From positions 1,736,001 to 1,800,000 of the forward strand of contig NZ_CP034909.1 of the NCBI RefSeq assembly GCF_008932245.1: a stretch of DNA of 64,000 nucleotides, in the 5' to 3' direction. The notes beneath the pieces are model-generated. The model was not told the DNA's origin. It did not search any database and was given only the letters and a program-made list of their open reading frames with translations. The position numbers were made by a program, and so were the translations under genes. Origin of the DNA: Sinorhizobium alkalisoli (GTDB lineage Bacteria > Pseudomonadota > Alphaproteobacteria > Rhizobiales > Rhizobiaceae). Shown one piece after another: positions 39,933-47,897 of this stretch; position 1 is the stretch's first letter; the number at the start of each line of letters is the position of its first letter.

Positions 39933-40172
39933 ATGCATCAAGTGTTGTGGAACCAACCTATCGAACTTGGCTTGACTAGCGGCGACGTACGCACGGTGAA
40001 GGGGCCGTCCGACGCGCTCGCGTGCCTTGCCGGCCAGTGGCCACATCGGGGTCCCTATTACGTTGCGGCACGCAGCGCCTGCCGCGCGGCCATTGCCGGC
40101 CGACGGACGCCCGACGAGGCAAGACGGCTCTTCATGTTCGCCGCCGAGGAAGCCCATCTGACAGCGCATTGA
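39933..40172 (+). CDS. DUF982 domain-containing protein
   Basis: A 79-residue protein whose ATG follows a strong GGAGGAG. The sequence VKGPSDALACLAGQWPHRGP followed by ACRAAIAGRRTPDEARRLFM is the DUF982 pattern, a small family abundant in Rhizobiales with no known role. No membrane segment. Confidence 0.88.
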   Translation: MHQVLWNQPIELGLTSGDVRTVKGPSDALACLAGQWPHRGPYYVAARSACRAAIAGRRTPDEARRLFMFAAEEAHLTAH

Positions 40173-40671
40173 ACATGGTCGGCTGGCGCACTGGCCGACT
40201 GCCGGAAGCTCGATCCGCCGGTTTCAAAGAGTTGCAGCGTGCGCGTGCGAAATGAAGCGGCGCTGTAAGCGCCGCGCTGGCGGTCGTTCAGCGGCTTTGC
40301 ACGCCGAGCCGTGATTGTTTGCAAAACCTTCGCCGACGGGCGCGAGAGGCAGGAAGAAGCCCCATTCGTATTACAAATCGTGGCCATATAAGTAGTATTA
40401 AACGCTGCCGCCGATGCATTCTCTTGAAGCGGACAGCGCTTTCTAATATAAGCTATGTCGCAATCTGAAGAGCAGTTACTGTCATCCATAGCCGCGGTTT
40501 CTCGCGGCTTGATTGTGATATGACCCGAAATCTCCGCGAAAGCGTCCAATTTCCGTCGTCAAAGCTTCATTTACCGACTTTATAGTTCTGAGGTGCCTCA
40601 TAAAAAACAACTTCGGGGTGTTTAACTCCGGACCAAAAGGGACAAAAAGAATAATTTACGGGAGAGACACA
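40173..40671. other. Intergenic region
   Basis: No convincing gene. A stem GCGGCGCT-GTA-AGCGCCGC at 40257-40275 after the DUF982 gene may be a weak terminator (no T-run). The second half is AT-rich and likely holds the promoter of the small gene at 40672. Confidence 0.5.
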
Positions 40672-40878
40672 ATGAGCGAACGCAATCTCCGTCGCATCGT
40701 TGAAGTGAGTGTCAGGCGCGACAGCGGCCGCAAGGACATCGGCATCATGACCGTACGCCAAGCCCTGGAACTTCCCGATGTGCCGAGCCTCGAGTACAGC
40801 CACCCGGAGCTCAACTCGCGCTCGGATGGCCGCTTCCTGACCCGTGACCAGCTTGAAGCCTATGCACGCTATGCCTAA
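40672..40878 (+). CDS. Small protein, function unknown
   Basis: A 68-residue protein with GGGAGAG upstream of the ATG. Polar and basic start (MSERNLRRIVEVSVRRDSGR) with an acidic, helical C-terminus (RDQLEAYARYA). No signal peptide. No family recognised. Long AT-rich leader suggests independent regulation. Confidence 0.6.
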   Translation: MSERNLRRIVEVSVRRDSGRKDIGIMTVRQALELPDVPSLEYSHPELNSRSDGRFLTRDQLEAYARYA

Positions 40879-41076
40879 ATGCGGGCGATCCCGCGTCCAA
40901 CTGGCGAATGGATTTAGCTATTGCGGCAGCCTTTCCGGCTGCTAACGTCCTTCTTGAAGATTCGCTACGGCACCACGCGCCAGTCGGCACGACAGGTGCC
41001 GTAGCGTTTTGATTTTCGCACGCCGCAACAGTGCCGGCTGCCGTGCGATCTGCGGCGGTGCCGAGAATGGACGATC

Positions 41077-41763
41077 ATGGAAACAGTCATACCGCCCGCC
41101 CCACCCGTCCTGCTGCCGATCGCGGGAAGCGCCGCGGCCTTCCCGGTGCGCCGGGTCTATTGCGTCGGCCGCAACTATGCCGACCATGCCCGCGAAATGG
41201 GGCACGATCCGAGCCGCGAGCCGCCCTTTTTCTTCCAGAAGAATGCCGACAACCTGCTGCCGCCGGGTAAGGATTTCCCCTATCCACCGCGTTCCGCGGA
41301 TGTGCATCACGAGGTCGAGCTGGTGGTGGCGCTCAGGCGTGGCGGCGCGGATATCCGCGCCGAAGAGGCGCTCGATCACATCTATGGCTACGCCGTCGGC
41401 ATCGATTTCACCCGCCGCGACCTGCAGGCGGAGGCGAAGAAGGCCGGCCGCCCCTGGACGGCGGCCAAGGCCTTCGAGCATTCCGCACCCATCTCGGCGC
41501 TCGCGCCGGCTACGGCGATCGGCCATCCGGCAAGGGGTGGCATCTGGCTCAAGGTCAATGGCGAAAGCCGCCAGCAGGGCGATCTCGCGCAGATGATCTG
41601 GACGGTGCCGGAAATCATCACCGAACTTTCCCGCCTCTTTACCCTTGCGCCGGGCGACGTCATCATGACCGGCACGCCTGAGGGCGTCGGTGCTGTGATG
41701 CGCGGCGATCTCATTACCTGCGGCGTCGACGGCGTCGCCTCGCTCTCCGTCAATGTCGTCTGA
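41077..41763 (+). CDS. Fumarylacetoacetate hydrolase-family protein (acylpyruvase-like)
   Basis: A 228-residue FAH-fold enzyme. RVYCVGRNYADHAREMGHDP opens the domain, HHEVELVVALR holds two of the metal-binding Glu, GIDFTRRDLQAEAKKAGRPW is family-specific, and TGTPEGVGAV ends the active site. Length and text are close to YcgM/FAHD1-type acylpyruvate hydrolases, which cleave or decarboxylate 2-oxo acids. It is 54 bases upstream of the gamma-carbonic anhydrase-like gene. Confidence 0.9.
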   Translation: METVIPPAPPVLLPIAGSAAAFPVRRVYCVGRNYADHAREMGHDPSREPPFFFQKNADNLLPPGKDFPYPPRSADVHHEVELVVALRRGGADIRAEEALDHIYGYAVGIDFTRRDLQAEAKKAGRPWTAAKAFEHSAPISALAPATAIGHPARGGIWLKVNGESRQQGDLAQMIWTVPEIITELSRLFTLAPGDVIMTGTPEGVGAVMRGDLITCGVDGVASLSVNVV

Positions 41764-41817
41764 CTTTATACCACGGACGGGCGGCACCCGCCTCTTCGGC
41801 AGAAGAAAGGATAGAGA

Positions 41818-42348
41818 ATGCCACGTTACGCCCTCGGACCGCTGCAGCCGAAGACCCCGCCGGAAGGCAGCTACTGGGTGGCGCCCGACGCCAATCTGAT
41901 CGGACAGGTGGAGATCGGCGAGGATGTCGGCATCTGGTTCGGCGCGACCTTGCGCGGCGACAACGAGCCGATCCGCGTCGGCGCGCGCACCAATATCCAG
42001 GAGGCCGTGATCATCCACGTCGACCCCGGCTTCCCGGTGGCGATCGGCGAAGGCTGCACCATCGGCCACCGGGCGATCGTGCACGGCTGCGTCATCGGCG
42101 ACAATTCGCTAATCGGCATGGGCGCAACGATACTGAACGGCGTCAAGATCGGCCGCAACTGCCTCGTCGGCGCCAACGCGCTTGTGACCGAAGGCAAGGA
42201 ATTCCCCGACAATTCGCTGATCGTCGGCGCGCCCGCCAAGGCGATCCGCACGCTCGACGACGCGGCCGTCGAGCGGCTGAAGCGCTCGGCCGATCATTAT
42301 GTGAAGAACTGGCAGCATTATGCCGCGCAGTTGAAACGGCTGGATTGA
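41818..42348 (+). CDS. Gamma-carbonic anhydrase-family hexapeptide protein
   Basis: A 176-residue left-handed beta-helix protein. Hexapeptide repeats (IGQVEIGEDVGIWFGATLRG onward) and His in IIHVDPG, HRAIVHG at the metal positions match YrdA/PaaY-type gamma-carbonic anhydrases. Activity as carbonic anhydrase or thioesterase varies in the family. AAAGGA precedes the ATG. Likely co-transcribed with the FAH gene. Confidence 0.92.
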   Translation: MPRYALGPLQPKTPPEGSYWVAPDANLIGQVEIGEDVGIWFGATLRGDNEPIRVGARTNIQEAVIIHVDPGFPVAIGEGCTIGHRAIVHGCVIGDNSLIGMGATILNGVKIGRNCLVGANALVTEGKEFPDNSLIVGAPAKAIRTLDDAAVERLKRSADHYVKNWQHYAAQLKRLD

Positions 42349-42390
42349 TAGGCGCGCATCCCGCCTCGGCTCCGGACGGTGCCCTGTCGA

Positions 42391-42556
42391 CCCCCTCTGG
42401 CCTGCCGGCGATCTCCCCCACAAGGGGAGAGTACAAGCGGCTATCCCTCGTCCGACCGAAGCGCTTCTGCGAGCCGAACGCTCCGATTGAGGTGAAAAGC
42501 GTGCCACATCTATTCTCCCCCTTGTGGGGGAGATGCCCTGCAGGGCAGAGGGGGTA
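42391..42556. repeat. Palindromic intergenic repeat pair (type B)
   Basis: A left module CCCCCTCTGGCCTGCCGGCG then ATCTCCCCCACAAGGGGAGA, and a right module TCTCCCCCTTGTGGGGGAGA then TGCCCTGCAGGGCAGAGGGG, in opposite orientation around 75 bases. Imperfect inverted repeat of about 45 bp. Confidence 0.75.
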
Positions 42557-42586
42557 TTACCGTCGTCTCCGATTTCTTACCACGCC

Positions 42587-42982
42587 TCACGCGCAGCTCT
42601 TGCACTGCCCGCGGATCTCGATCGTCGTCTTTTCCGTTTTAAAGCTCCGGGCGCGCACCAGCGCCGCCAGGCGCTGCTCGATCGTCTCGTCGTGGAACTC
42701 CGTCACTTGGCCGCAGCCCTCGCAGATGGTGAAGGCGGTGACGCCGTGGTCGTGCTCGTGCTCATCCGGGCAGGTGCAGGCGACGAAGGCGTTGATGCTT
42801 TCGAGCCGGTGCACGAGGCCGTATTCGAGCAGCTTCTCGAGGGCGCGATAAACCTGCAGCGGCGCGCGAAAGCCCTGGTCGCGGAGCTTGTCGAGGATCG
42901 TATAGGCGCTCATCGGTCCGTCGGAATGGGAGAGCGCCCCCAGGACCAGCGACTGGTTCTTCGTCAGTTGGGGCGTGCCCAT
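42587..42982 (-). CDS. zur: Zinc uptake repressor, Fur family
   Basis: A 131-residue Fur-family repressor from the ATG at 42982, with GGAGG nine bases upstream (a TTG codon precedes). Winged helix with APLQVYRALEKLLEYGLVHR; zinc site residues in CTCPDEHEHDHG and structural Cys pairs in CEGCG and CKSCA. The adjacency to znuB, znuC and znuA identifies it as Zur rather than Fur or PerR. With zinc bound it should repress znuA, znuCB and the COG0523 gene through the Zur-like boxes. Confidence 0.92.
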   Translation of the reverse strand: MGTPQLTKNQSLVLGALSHSDGPMSAYTILDKLRDQGFRAPLQVYRALEKLLEYGLVHRLESINAFVACTCPDEHEHDHGVTAFTICEGCGQVTEFHDETIEQRLAALVRARSFKTEKTTIEIRGQCKSCA

Positions 42983-43056
42983 CAATATGTCCTCCGTGCC
43001 GAGAGCGGGATGAGGAAAAGTGCGCGGTCTTCCGCCCGCATCCCGCTCTAACTTAT

Positions 43057-43866
43057 CTAGAATCGATGCGACGCCCCGAGCCGCCGGCCGAGCGGCAGGA
43101 GACTCAGCACGAAAAGCATGAGCGCCGCGACGACGATAGACGGTCCCGACGGCGTATCCCAGTGGAGCGATCCGAAAAGACCGCCGGCGACCGCGAGCGC
43201 GCCGATCAGCGAGGCGAACACGGCCATGATTTCTGGCGAGGCGGAGAAACGGCGGGCGGTCGCCGCCGGAATGATCAGCAACGAGGTGATCAGCAGGATG
43301 CCGACGATCTTCATGGCGATGGCGATCACCAGCGCCATCAGCAGCATGAAGAAGAGCCTCGCCCTTTCCGGTTTCATCCCTTCCGCCTCGGCGAGTTCCG
43401 GATTGACCGTCGCCGCAAGCAGCGGTCGCCAGAGATAGACGAGCGCGAAGATCACCAGAATGCCGCCGCCCCAGATGATGTCGATGTCGCTCCGCGACAC
43501 GGCAAGGATGTCGCCGAAGAGGAAGCCGATCAGGTCGATCCGCACCCAGGTCATGAAGGCGACGATGACGAGCCCGATCGACAGCGCCGAATGCGACAGG
43601 ATGCCGAGCAGCGCGTCCGTCGACAGCGCGCCCTGCCTCTGCAGGAAAAGCAAGAGCAGTGACACGGCGGAAGCGACGATGAAGACGCTGACCATCAGGT
43701 TGAGCTCGAAGAGCAGCGACAGCGCAACGCCAAGCAGCGCCGAATGCGCCATGGTGTCGCCGAAATAGGCCATGCGCCTCCAGATCACGAAGCAGCCGAG
43801 CGGGCCCGCCACCAGGGCGATACCGATGCCGGCGACGAGGGCGCGAATGAAGAAATCGTCAAGCAT
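43057..43866 (-). CDS. znuB: Zinc ABC transporter permease
   Basis: A 269-residue ABC-3 family permease from the ATG at 43866 (longer frame inside znuC is not used). Seven or eight membrane segments and the phrase FVIWRRMAYFGDTMAHSALL are typical of ZnuB. It overlaps the znuC end by eight bases and is the membrane partner of ZnuC. zur follows on the same strand. Confidence 0.94.
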   Translation of the reverse strand: MLDDFFIRALVAGIGIALVAGPLGCFVIWRRMAYFGDTMAHSALLGVALSLLFELNLMVSVFIVASAVSLLLLFLQRQGALSTDALLGILSHSALSIGLVIVAFMTWVRIDLIGFLFGDILAVSRSDIDIIWGGGILVIFALVYLWRPLLAATVNPELAEAEGMKPERARLFFMLLMALVIAIAMKIVGILLITSLLIIPAATARRFSASPEIMAVFASLIGALAVAGGLFGSLHWDTPSGPSIVVAALMLFVLSLLPLGRRLGASHRF

Positions 43867-44767
43867 CGCGCTTCTCCGAGCCCTCAAATCCGTGGAGCCG
43901 TGCATGATGGCCGCAGCCGCAATCCGGATCGTGGTCGTGAATGTTCTCGACCGCGTCGGAGTGATGATGGCCGTCGCCGGGGAAGCAGCTATCGGCGACG
44001 CTGCCGTCGGCATGCAGCACCCGCCCATCCGGCAAGTGGGTATGGTCGTGACGGTGGCTGTAGACCGCAAGCGCACCGGCGGCGCGGCCGCCGAACAGCT
44101 TCAGATATTCCGGGCTCTGGCTGACCGCCTGCGGCGTACCGCGGCAGCAGACATGGCCGTTCAGGCAGACCACCGTATCCGTCTCCGCCATGACGATGTG
44201 CAGGTCGTGCGAGATCAGCAGGATGCCGCAGCCGGTGCGGTTGCGGATCTGCTTGATCAGTTCGTAGAGGGCGATCTCGCCCGAGAAATCGACCCCCTGC
44301 ACCGGCTCGTCGAGAACGAGCAGATCCGGCCGGCGGGCGATGGCGCGCGCCAGCAGCGCCCGCTGGAACTCGCCGCCCGAAAGGTGCTGCACCTCCGCCT
44401 TCGCCATGTGCAGCATGCCGGTCGCCGACAGCGCCTCTTCGATCTCGCGCCCCTTCAGCGGCCCCGTCAGCGTCATCAGCCGTTCGACAGTAAGCGGCAG
44501 GGTCCAATCGACCGACAGTTTCTGCGGAACATAGCCGACCTTGAGGCCGGCCAGACGTTCGACACGGCCCTCGTCCGTCCTCAGAACGCCGATCGCCATC
44601 TTCGCCGTCGTCGACTTGCCCGAACCATTGGGCCCGATCAGGGTGACGATCTCACCGCGGCTGATCGAAAAATCGACGCCGCGCACGAGCCAGCGCCCAT
44701 TGCGGCGCACGCCGGAATTGCTCAGCCTGACGAGTGTCGTCTTCTCCTGGGGGCGGAAGTTCAGCAT
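43859..44767 (-). CDS. znuC: Zinc ABC transporter ATP-binding protein
   Basis: A 302-residue ATPase. Walker A GPNGSGKST, signature HLSGGEFQRAL, Walker B LLVLDEPVQGVD and switch His in LLISHDLHIV. A C-terminal extension of about 60 residues is rich in His and Asp (HSHRHDHTH-like text, DGHHHSDAVENIHDHDPDCG), longer than in E. coli ZnuC; it could buffer or sense zinc. Divergent from znuA across a region with two Zur-like boxes. Confidence 0.94.
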   Translation of the reverse strand: MLNFRPQEKTTLVRLSNSGVRRNGRWLVRGVDFSISRGEIVTLIGPNGSGKSTTAKMAIGVLRTDEGRVERLAGLKVGYVPQKLSVDWTLPLTVERLMTLTGPLKGREIEEALSATGMLHMAKAEVQHLSGGEFQRALLARAIARRPDLLVLDEPVQGVDFSGEIALYELIKQIRNRTGCGILLISHDLHIVMAETDTVVCLNGHVCCRGTPQAVSQSPEYLKLFGGRAAGALAVYSHRHDHTHLPDGRVLHADGSVADSCFPGDGHHHSDAVENIHDHDPDCGCGHHARLHGFEGSEKRDA

Positions 44768-44808
44768 AAAAAATCCGATTTCGACGGTTGCCTCTGGCTA
44801 TCGCACAC

Positions 44809-44849
44809 GTTATAGCATAACGCAATTGATGTAATAACATAACACATCA
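44809..44849. promoter_or_regulatory. Two Zur-like boxes between znuC and znuA
   Basis: Box 1 at 44809-44823 is CGTTAT-AGC-ATAACG, a perfect 6-bp inverted repeat. Box 2 at 44831-44845 is TGTAAT-AAC-ATAACA, within the wider dyad GATGT...ACATC (44829-44849). Centres are 22 bp apart. Both share the pattern GTWAT-N3-ATAAC with the box at 45979. Confidence 0.85.
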
Positions 44850-44922
44850 ATCCGCACAATATCGCAACCCCCGACGTCCTCGGGGGTGCTTAAGCCAGTT
44901 GAAGCCCAATTCGGAGTCACCG

Positions 44923-45924
44923 ATGAAATCGACGCCCGCCCTGCTCTTCGCATCCACCCTCGTGCTCTCGTCTCCGGCTCTAGCGGGTGCCCCGACCGTC
45001 GTCGCTTCGATCAAGCCCGTTCACTCGCTCGTCGCCTCGATCATGCAGGGTATCGGCGAGCCGTCGCTGATCGTCGAAGGCGGCGCCTCGCCGCATACCT
45101 ACAGCATGAAGCCCTCGAACGCCGCCGCGCTGCAGGCCGCCAAGGTGGTGTTCTGGGTCGGACCCGGCCTCGAGGCCTTTCTCGACAAGCCGCTCGATGC
45201 ACTCGGCAGCGGTGCAAAGGTGGTGGAGCTCAGCGATGCGCCCGGCGTCGAAAAGCTGAAGCTGCGTGAAGGTGGCGCCTTCGAAGGGCATGATCATGAG
45301 GGGGAAGATCACCACGCCGAAGAAGCCGGCCACGAAGGGCACGATCACCATGCCGGAGAAGAGGAGGCGGCCGAGCACGAGCACAATCACCATGGCGAAA
45401 GCGAATTCGACATGCACCTATGGCTGGACCCGATGAATGCCAAGGCCATGGCGGCGGAGATCGAAAAGACGCTCGCCGAAGTCGATCCGGATAATGCCGC
45501 CGCCTACAAGGCGAATCTGGAGGCATTCAACCAACGCGTCGATGCGCTGGACAAGAGCGTGGCCGAGACGGTCGCGCCGATCAAGGACAAGCCCTTCGTC
45601 GTCTTTCACGATGCCTATCAGTACTTCGAGCACCGCTATCATGTGCGGGTCGCGGGCTCGGTCACCGTCAGCCCGGAGGTTTTGCCCGGCGCGGAGCGAC
45701 TGTCGCAGATCCATGCCAAGATCGAGGAGCTCGGTGCCACCTGCGTTTTCGCCGAGCCGCAATTCGAGCCGAAGCTCGTCAATGTCGTGACAGAGGGCAC
45801 ACCGGCCAAGTCCGGTACGTTGGACCCGGAAGGCGGAACGCTCGACGCCGGCCCGGATCTCTACTTCCACCTCCTGGAAGGGATCGGCGCTTCGCTCAAG
45901 ACCTGCCTCTCCTCGGCAAGCTGA
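44923..45924 (+). CDS. znuA: Zinc ABC transporter periplasmic binding protein
   Basis: A 333-residue protein from the ATG at 44923, with CGGAG upstream. Signal peptide ending SSPALAGA. Zinc ligands fit SIKPVHSLVA, GASPHTYSMKPSNA, MHLWLDPMNA and late Glu/Asp. The charged His/Glu-rich loop (about residues 118-165, EGHDHEGEDHHAEEAGHEGH) is a known feature of high-affinity ZnuA. First gene of its transcript; terminator at 45942. Confidence 0.95.
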   Translation: MKSTPALLFASTLVLSSPALAGAPTVVASIKPVHSLVASIMQGIGEPSLIVEGGASPHTYSMKPSNAAALQAAKVVFWVGPGLEAFLDKPLDALGSGAKVVELSDAPGVEKLKLREGGAFEGHDHEGEDHHAEEAGHEGHDHHAGEEEAAEHEHNHHGESEFDMHLWLDPMNAKAMAAEIEKTLAEVDPDNAAAYKANLEAFNQRVDALDKSVAETVAPIKDKPFVVFHDAYQYFEHRYHVRVAGSVTVSPEVLPGAERLSQIHAKIEELGATCVFAEPQFEPKLVNVVTEGTPAKSGTLDPEGGTLDAGPDLYFHLLEGIGASLKTCLSSAS

Positions 45925-45941
45925 AGAGTCCCCATGGCGAA

Positions 45942-45964
45942 GGCGGGCTGAAGGCCCGCCTTTT
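45942..45964 (+). terminator. znuA terminator
   Basis: Stem GGCGGGC / GCCCGCC with loop TGAAG and four T, 18 bases after the znuA stop. Confidence 0.9.
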
Positions 45965-45978
45965 CTGAACCAATGTTA

Positions 45979-45993
45979 TGTAATGGTATAACA
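45979..45993. promoter_or_regulatory. Zur-like box before COG0523 gene
   Basis: TGTAAT-GGT-ATAACA has the same arms as box 2 upstream of znuA. It lies 22 bases before the ATG of the GTPase gene and inside AT-rich promoter-like sequence. This places the GTPase in the zinc regulon. Confidence 0.85.
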
Positions 45994-46014
45994 TATACAA
46001 TCGAGGTAATTCCT

Positions 46015-47217
46015 ATGGAAAGACTGCCGGTCACCCTCCTCTCCGGCTTCCTTGGCGCCGGCAAGACGACCTTGCTCAATCATGTCCTCGCGAACCGCGA
46101 GGGCCTGCGGGTCGCCGTTATCGTCAACGACATGAGCGAAATCAACATCGACGCCTCGCTGATCCGCGACGGCGGTGCCGATCTGTCGCGCACCGAGGAG
46201 CAACTCGTCGAGATGACCAATGGCTGCATCTGCTGCACGCTGCGCGACGACCTGCTGCGCGCGGTCCGCAGCCTCGCCGAACAGGAGCGTTTCGACTATC
46301 TGCTGATCGAATCGAGCGGCATATCCGAGCCCCTCCCCGTCGCCACCACCTTCGATTTCCGCGATGAGGCCGGCCGAAGCCTCTCTGACGTCGCCCGGCT
46401 CGACACCATGGTCACGCTCGTCGATGCCGCCAATCTGCTCGCCGACTATTCGTCGACCGACTTCCTCGCCGATCGCGGCGAAACGGCCGGCGAAGGCGAT
46501 GCGCGAACGCTGGTGGACCTGCTGGTCGAGCAGATCGAGTTCGCCGACGTCGTCGTGCTCAACAAGGTCGGCACCGCGACGCCGGAGCAACTCGATGCCG
46601 CGCGGAAAATCATCGTCGGCCTCAATCCGGATGCGCGGCTGATCGAGACGGATTTCGGCCGGGTGGAACTGAGGGATGTCCTCGGCACCGGCCGCTTCGA
46701 TTTGCTGAAGGCCGAACAGCACCCGCTCTGGTACAAGGAGCTCCACGGCTTCAAGGACCACGTTCCCGAGACGGAAGAATACGGGATCCGCTCCTTCGTC
46801 TACCGCGCCCGCCAACCGTTCGATCCGGGCCGCTTCCAGGCCTTCCTCAACCGCAGCTGGCCGGGCGTGCTGCGCGCCAAAGGCTTCTTCTGGCTGGCGA
46901 CACGCCCGCACCATGTCGGCGAATTGAGCCAGGCGGGGCCGCTGGTGCGCACGGCCCGGATGGGGCTCTGGTGGGCCGCGGTGCCGCCCGAGCAATGGCC
47001 GCGCGATGCCCGCTTCCTCGAGGCGATCGGCCCCTATGTCGATCCGGTCTGGGGCGACCGACGCCAGGAAATCGTCTTTATCGGCGCCGATCCGATGGAC
47101 GAGGCCGCGCTCCGCGCCGAACTCGACGCCTGCCTGATCGCGGAAGACGCCTTCCGCCCCGAGCGCTGGCGCAGCCTGCCGGACCCCTTCGCGAGCTGGA
47201 GCCAACGGGCGGCCTGA
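46015..47217 (+). CDS. COG0523/CobW-family zinc-linked GTP-binding metallochaperone (ZigA-like)
   Basis: A 400-residue G3E GTPase. P-loop [13 protein letters not shown] at residue 11, metal-binding CICC motif at residues 71-74 ([13 protein letters not shown]), SSGISEP and NKVG for guanine recognition, and a C-terminal CobW_C domain ([20 protein letters not shown]). The Zur-like box at 45979 and the znu neighbours mark it as a zinc-starvation metallochaperone rather than the cobalamin CobW. Stop overlaps the next ATG. Confidence 0.92.
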   Translation: MERLPVTLLSGFLGAGKTTLLNHVLANREGLRVAVIVNDMSEINIDASLIRDGGADLSRTEEQLVEMTNGCICCTLRDDLLRAVRSLAEQERFDYLLIESSGISEPLPVATTFDFRDEAGRSLSDVARLDTMVTLVDAANLLADYSSTDFLADRGETAGEGDARTLVDLLVEQIEFADVVVLNKVGTATPEQLDAARKIIVGLNPDARLIETDFGRVELRDVLGTGRFDLLKAEQHPLWYKELHGFKDHVPETEEYGIRSFVYRARQPFDPGRFQAFLNRSWPGVLRAKGFFWLATRPHHVGELSQAGPLVRTARMGLWWAAVPPEQWPRDARFLEAIGPYVDPVWGDRRQEIVFIGADPMDEAALRAELDACLIAEDAFRPERWRSLPDPFASWSQRAA

Positions 47218-47468
47218 TGGCAAACGGCCGCCCGCAACACCGTCCCCGCCACGTCTGCACGGCACTGAACGCGGCGGGACGCCCCGTGCCGATGTTCGAC
47301 CCGCTCCTCGACGCGGCCGAAGAGGCAGTGGCGCCGGAAGCGCCGGGGCCGGTCGAACGCGCGCTTTTCGGCCCTCGGGAAGATACGGCGAGCGGCGAAT
47401 TCTACGACTGCGGTGACGCAATGCTTGCCGATGTTTCACAAAGAATGCCGCCGGGAACGGGCAATTGA
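47217..47468 (+). CDS. Small protein coupled to COG0523 gene, function unknown
   Basis: An 83-residue product whose ATG overlaps the GTPase stop (TGATG), implying coupled translation. Sequence includes HRPRHVCTALNAAGRPVPMF and ALFGPREDTASGEFYDCGDA. One Cys in each half; some His near the N-terminus. No signal peptide and no family recognised. Zinc-regulon membership is inferred from the coupling. Confidence 0.6.
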   Translation: MANGRPQHRPRHVCTALNAAGRPVPMFDPLLDAAEEAVAPEAPGPVERALFGPREDTASGEFYDCGDAMLADVSQRMPPGTGN

Positions 47469-47648
47469 TTGTCGAAAGACCGAGGGGGCACATCGCCATC
47501 GCCGGCCATTCCCATGACCTGGATTATCCCGCTGACGGTCGTCCACACGCAGAACGCCACGCGGCTTTGGGATGTGGGGGGCAATGTGCTTCATGTCCGA
47601 CTTGCGGCCGGCTGCCGACTGTCCGCTTCTGGAGTGTAGAAAACACAA

Positions 47649-47831
47649 GTGGTCATGCGGCCGTCGTGTGCTGATGCCTGGAGTTGGCCCAGAGCGGACC
47701 CACAGCAGGGCAGCTGCAACGCGGCCCGCTTGCAGGACATGAACGAGCTCGTCTCCGGGAAGCGCTTCTGGTTCACATGGCACGTAAATGCCAATGCCAT
47801 ATTGTTCCGTTCTGCGAGAGTCGCCGTGTAA
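47649..47831 (+). pseudogene. Possible remnant of a HigB-type toxin gene
   Basis: The frame reads NAARLQDMNELVSGKRFWFT and WHVNANAILF. HigB toxins end with a pattern like NAA..L.DLR.PPGNRLE...QWRICFVWH.GNAYDVEIVDYH, so NAARLQDMNEL and RFWFTWHVNANA look like the two halves with the middle (PPGNRLE to QWR) missing and the end altered. It lies where higB would precede higA. Alignment is by eye and short; could be chance. Confidence 0.3.
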
Positions 47832-47846
47832 GGTGTTGCCTTACAC
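47826..47846. promoter_or_regulatory. Perfect palindrome, likely autoregulatory operator
   Basis: GTGTAAGG-TGTTG-CCTTACAC, 8-bp perfect arms, 51 bases before the ATG at 47898. HigA-family antitoxins bind such dyads at their own promoter, and the gene downstream starts with a HigA-like HTH. Confidence 0.7.
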
Positions 47847-47897
47847 CATACACACCGCTATATGGTTGATCAACAATACGCTTGCGCAGGACCACAA

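Larger units (their letters stand above)
47469..47897. other. Boundary region upstream of the HigA-HTH gene
   Basis: No intact gene. It contains a possible higB remnant (47649-47831) and a perfect palindrome (47826-47846). Base usage changes from the zinc cluster to the accessory gene here. No integrase, tRNA or insertion-sequence end was found. Confidence 0.5.
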
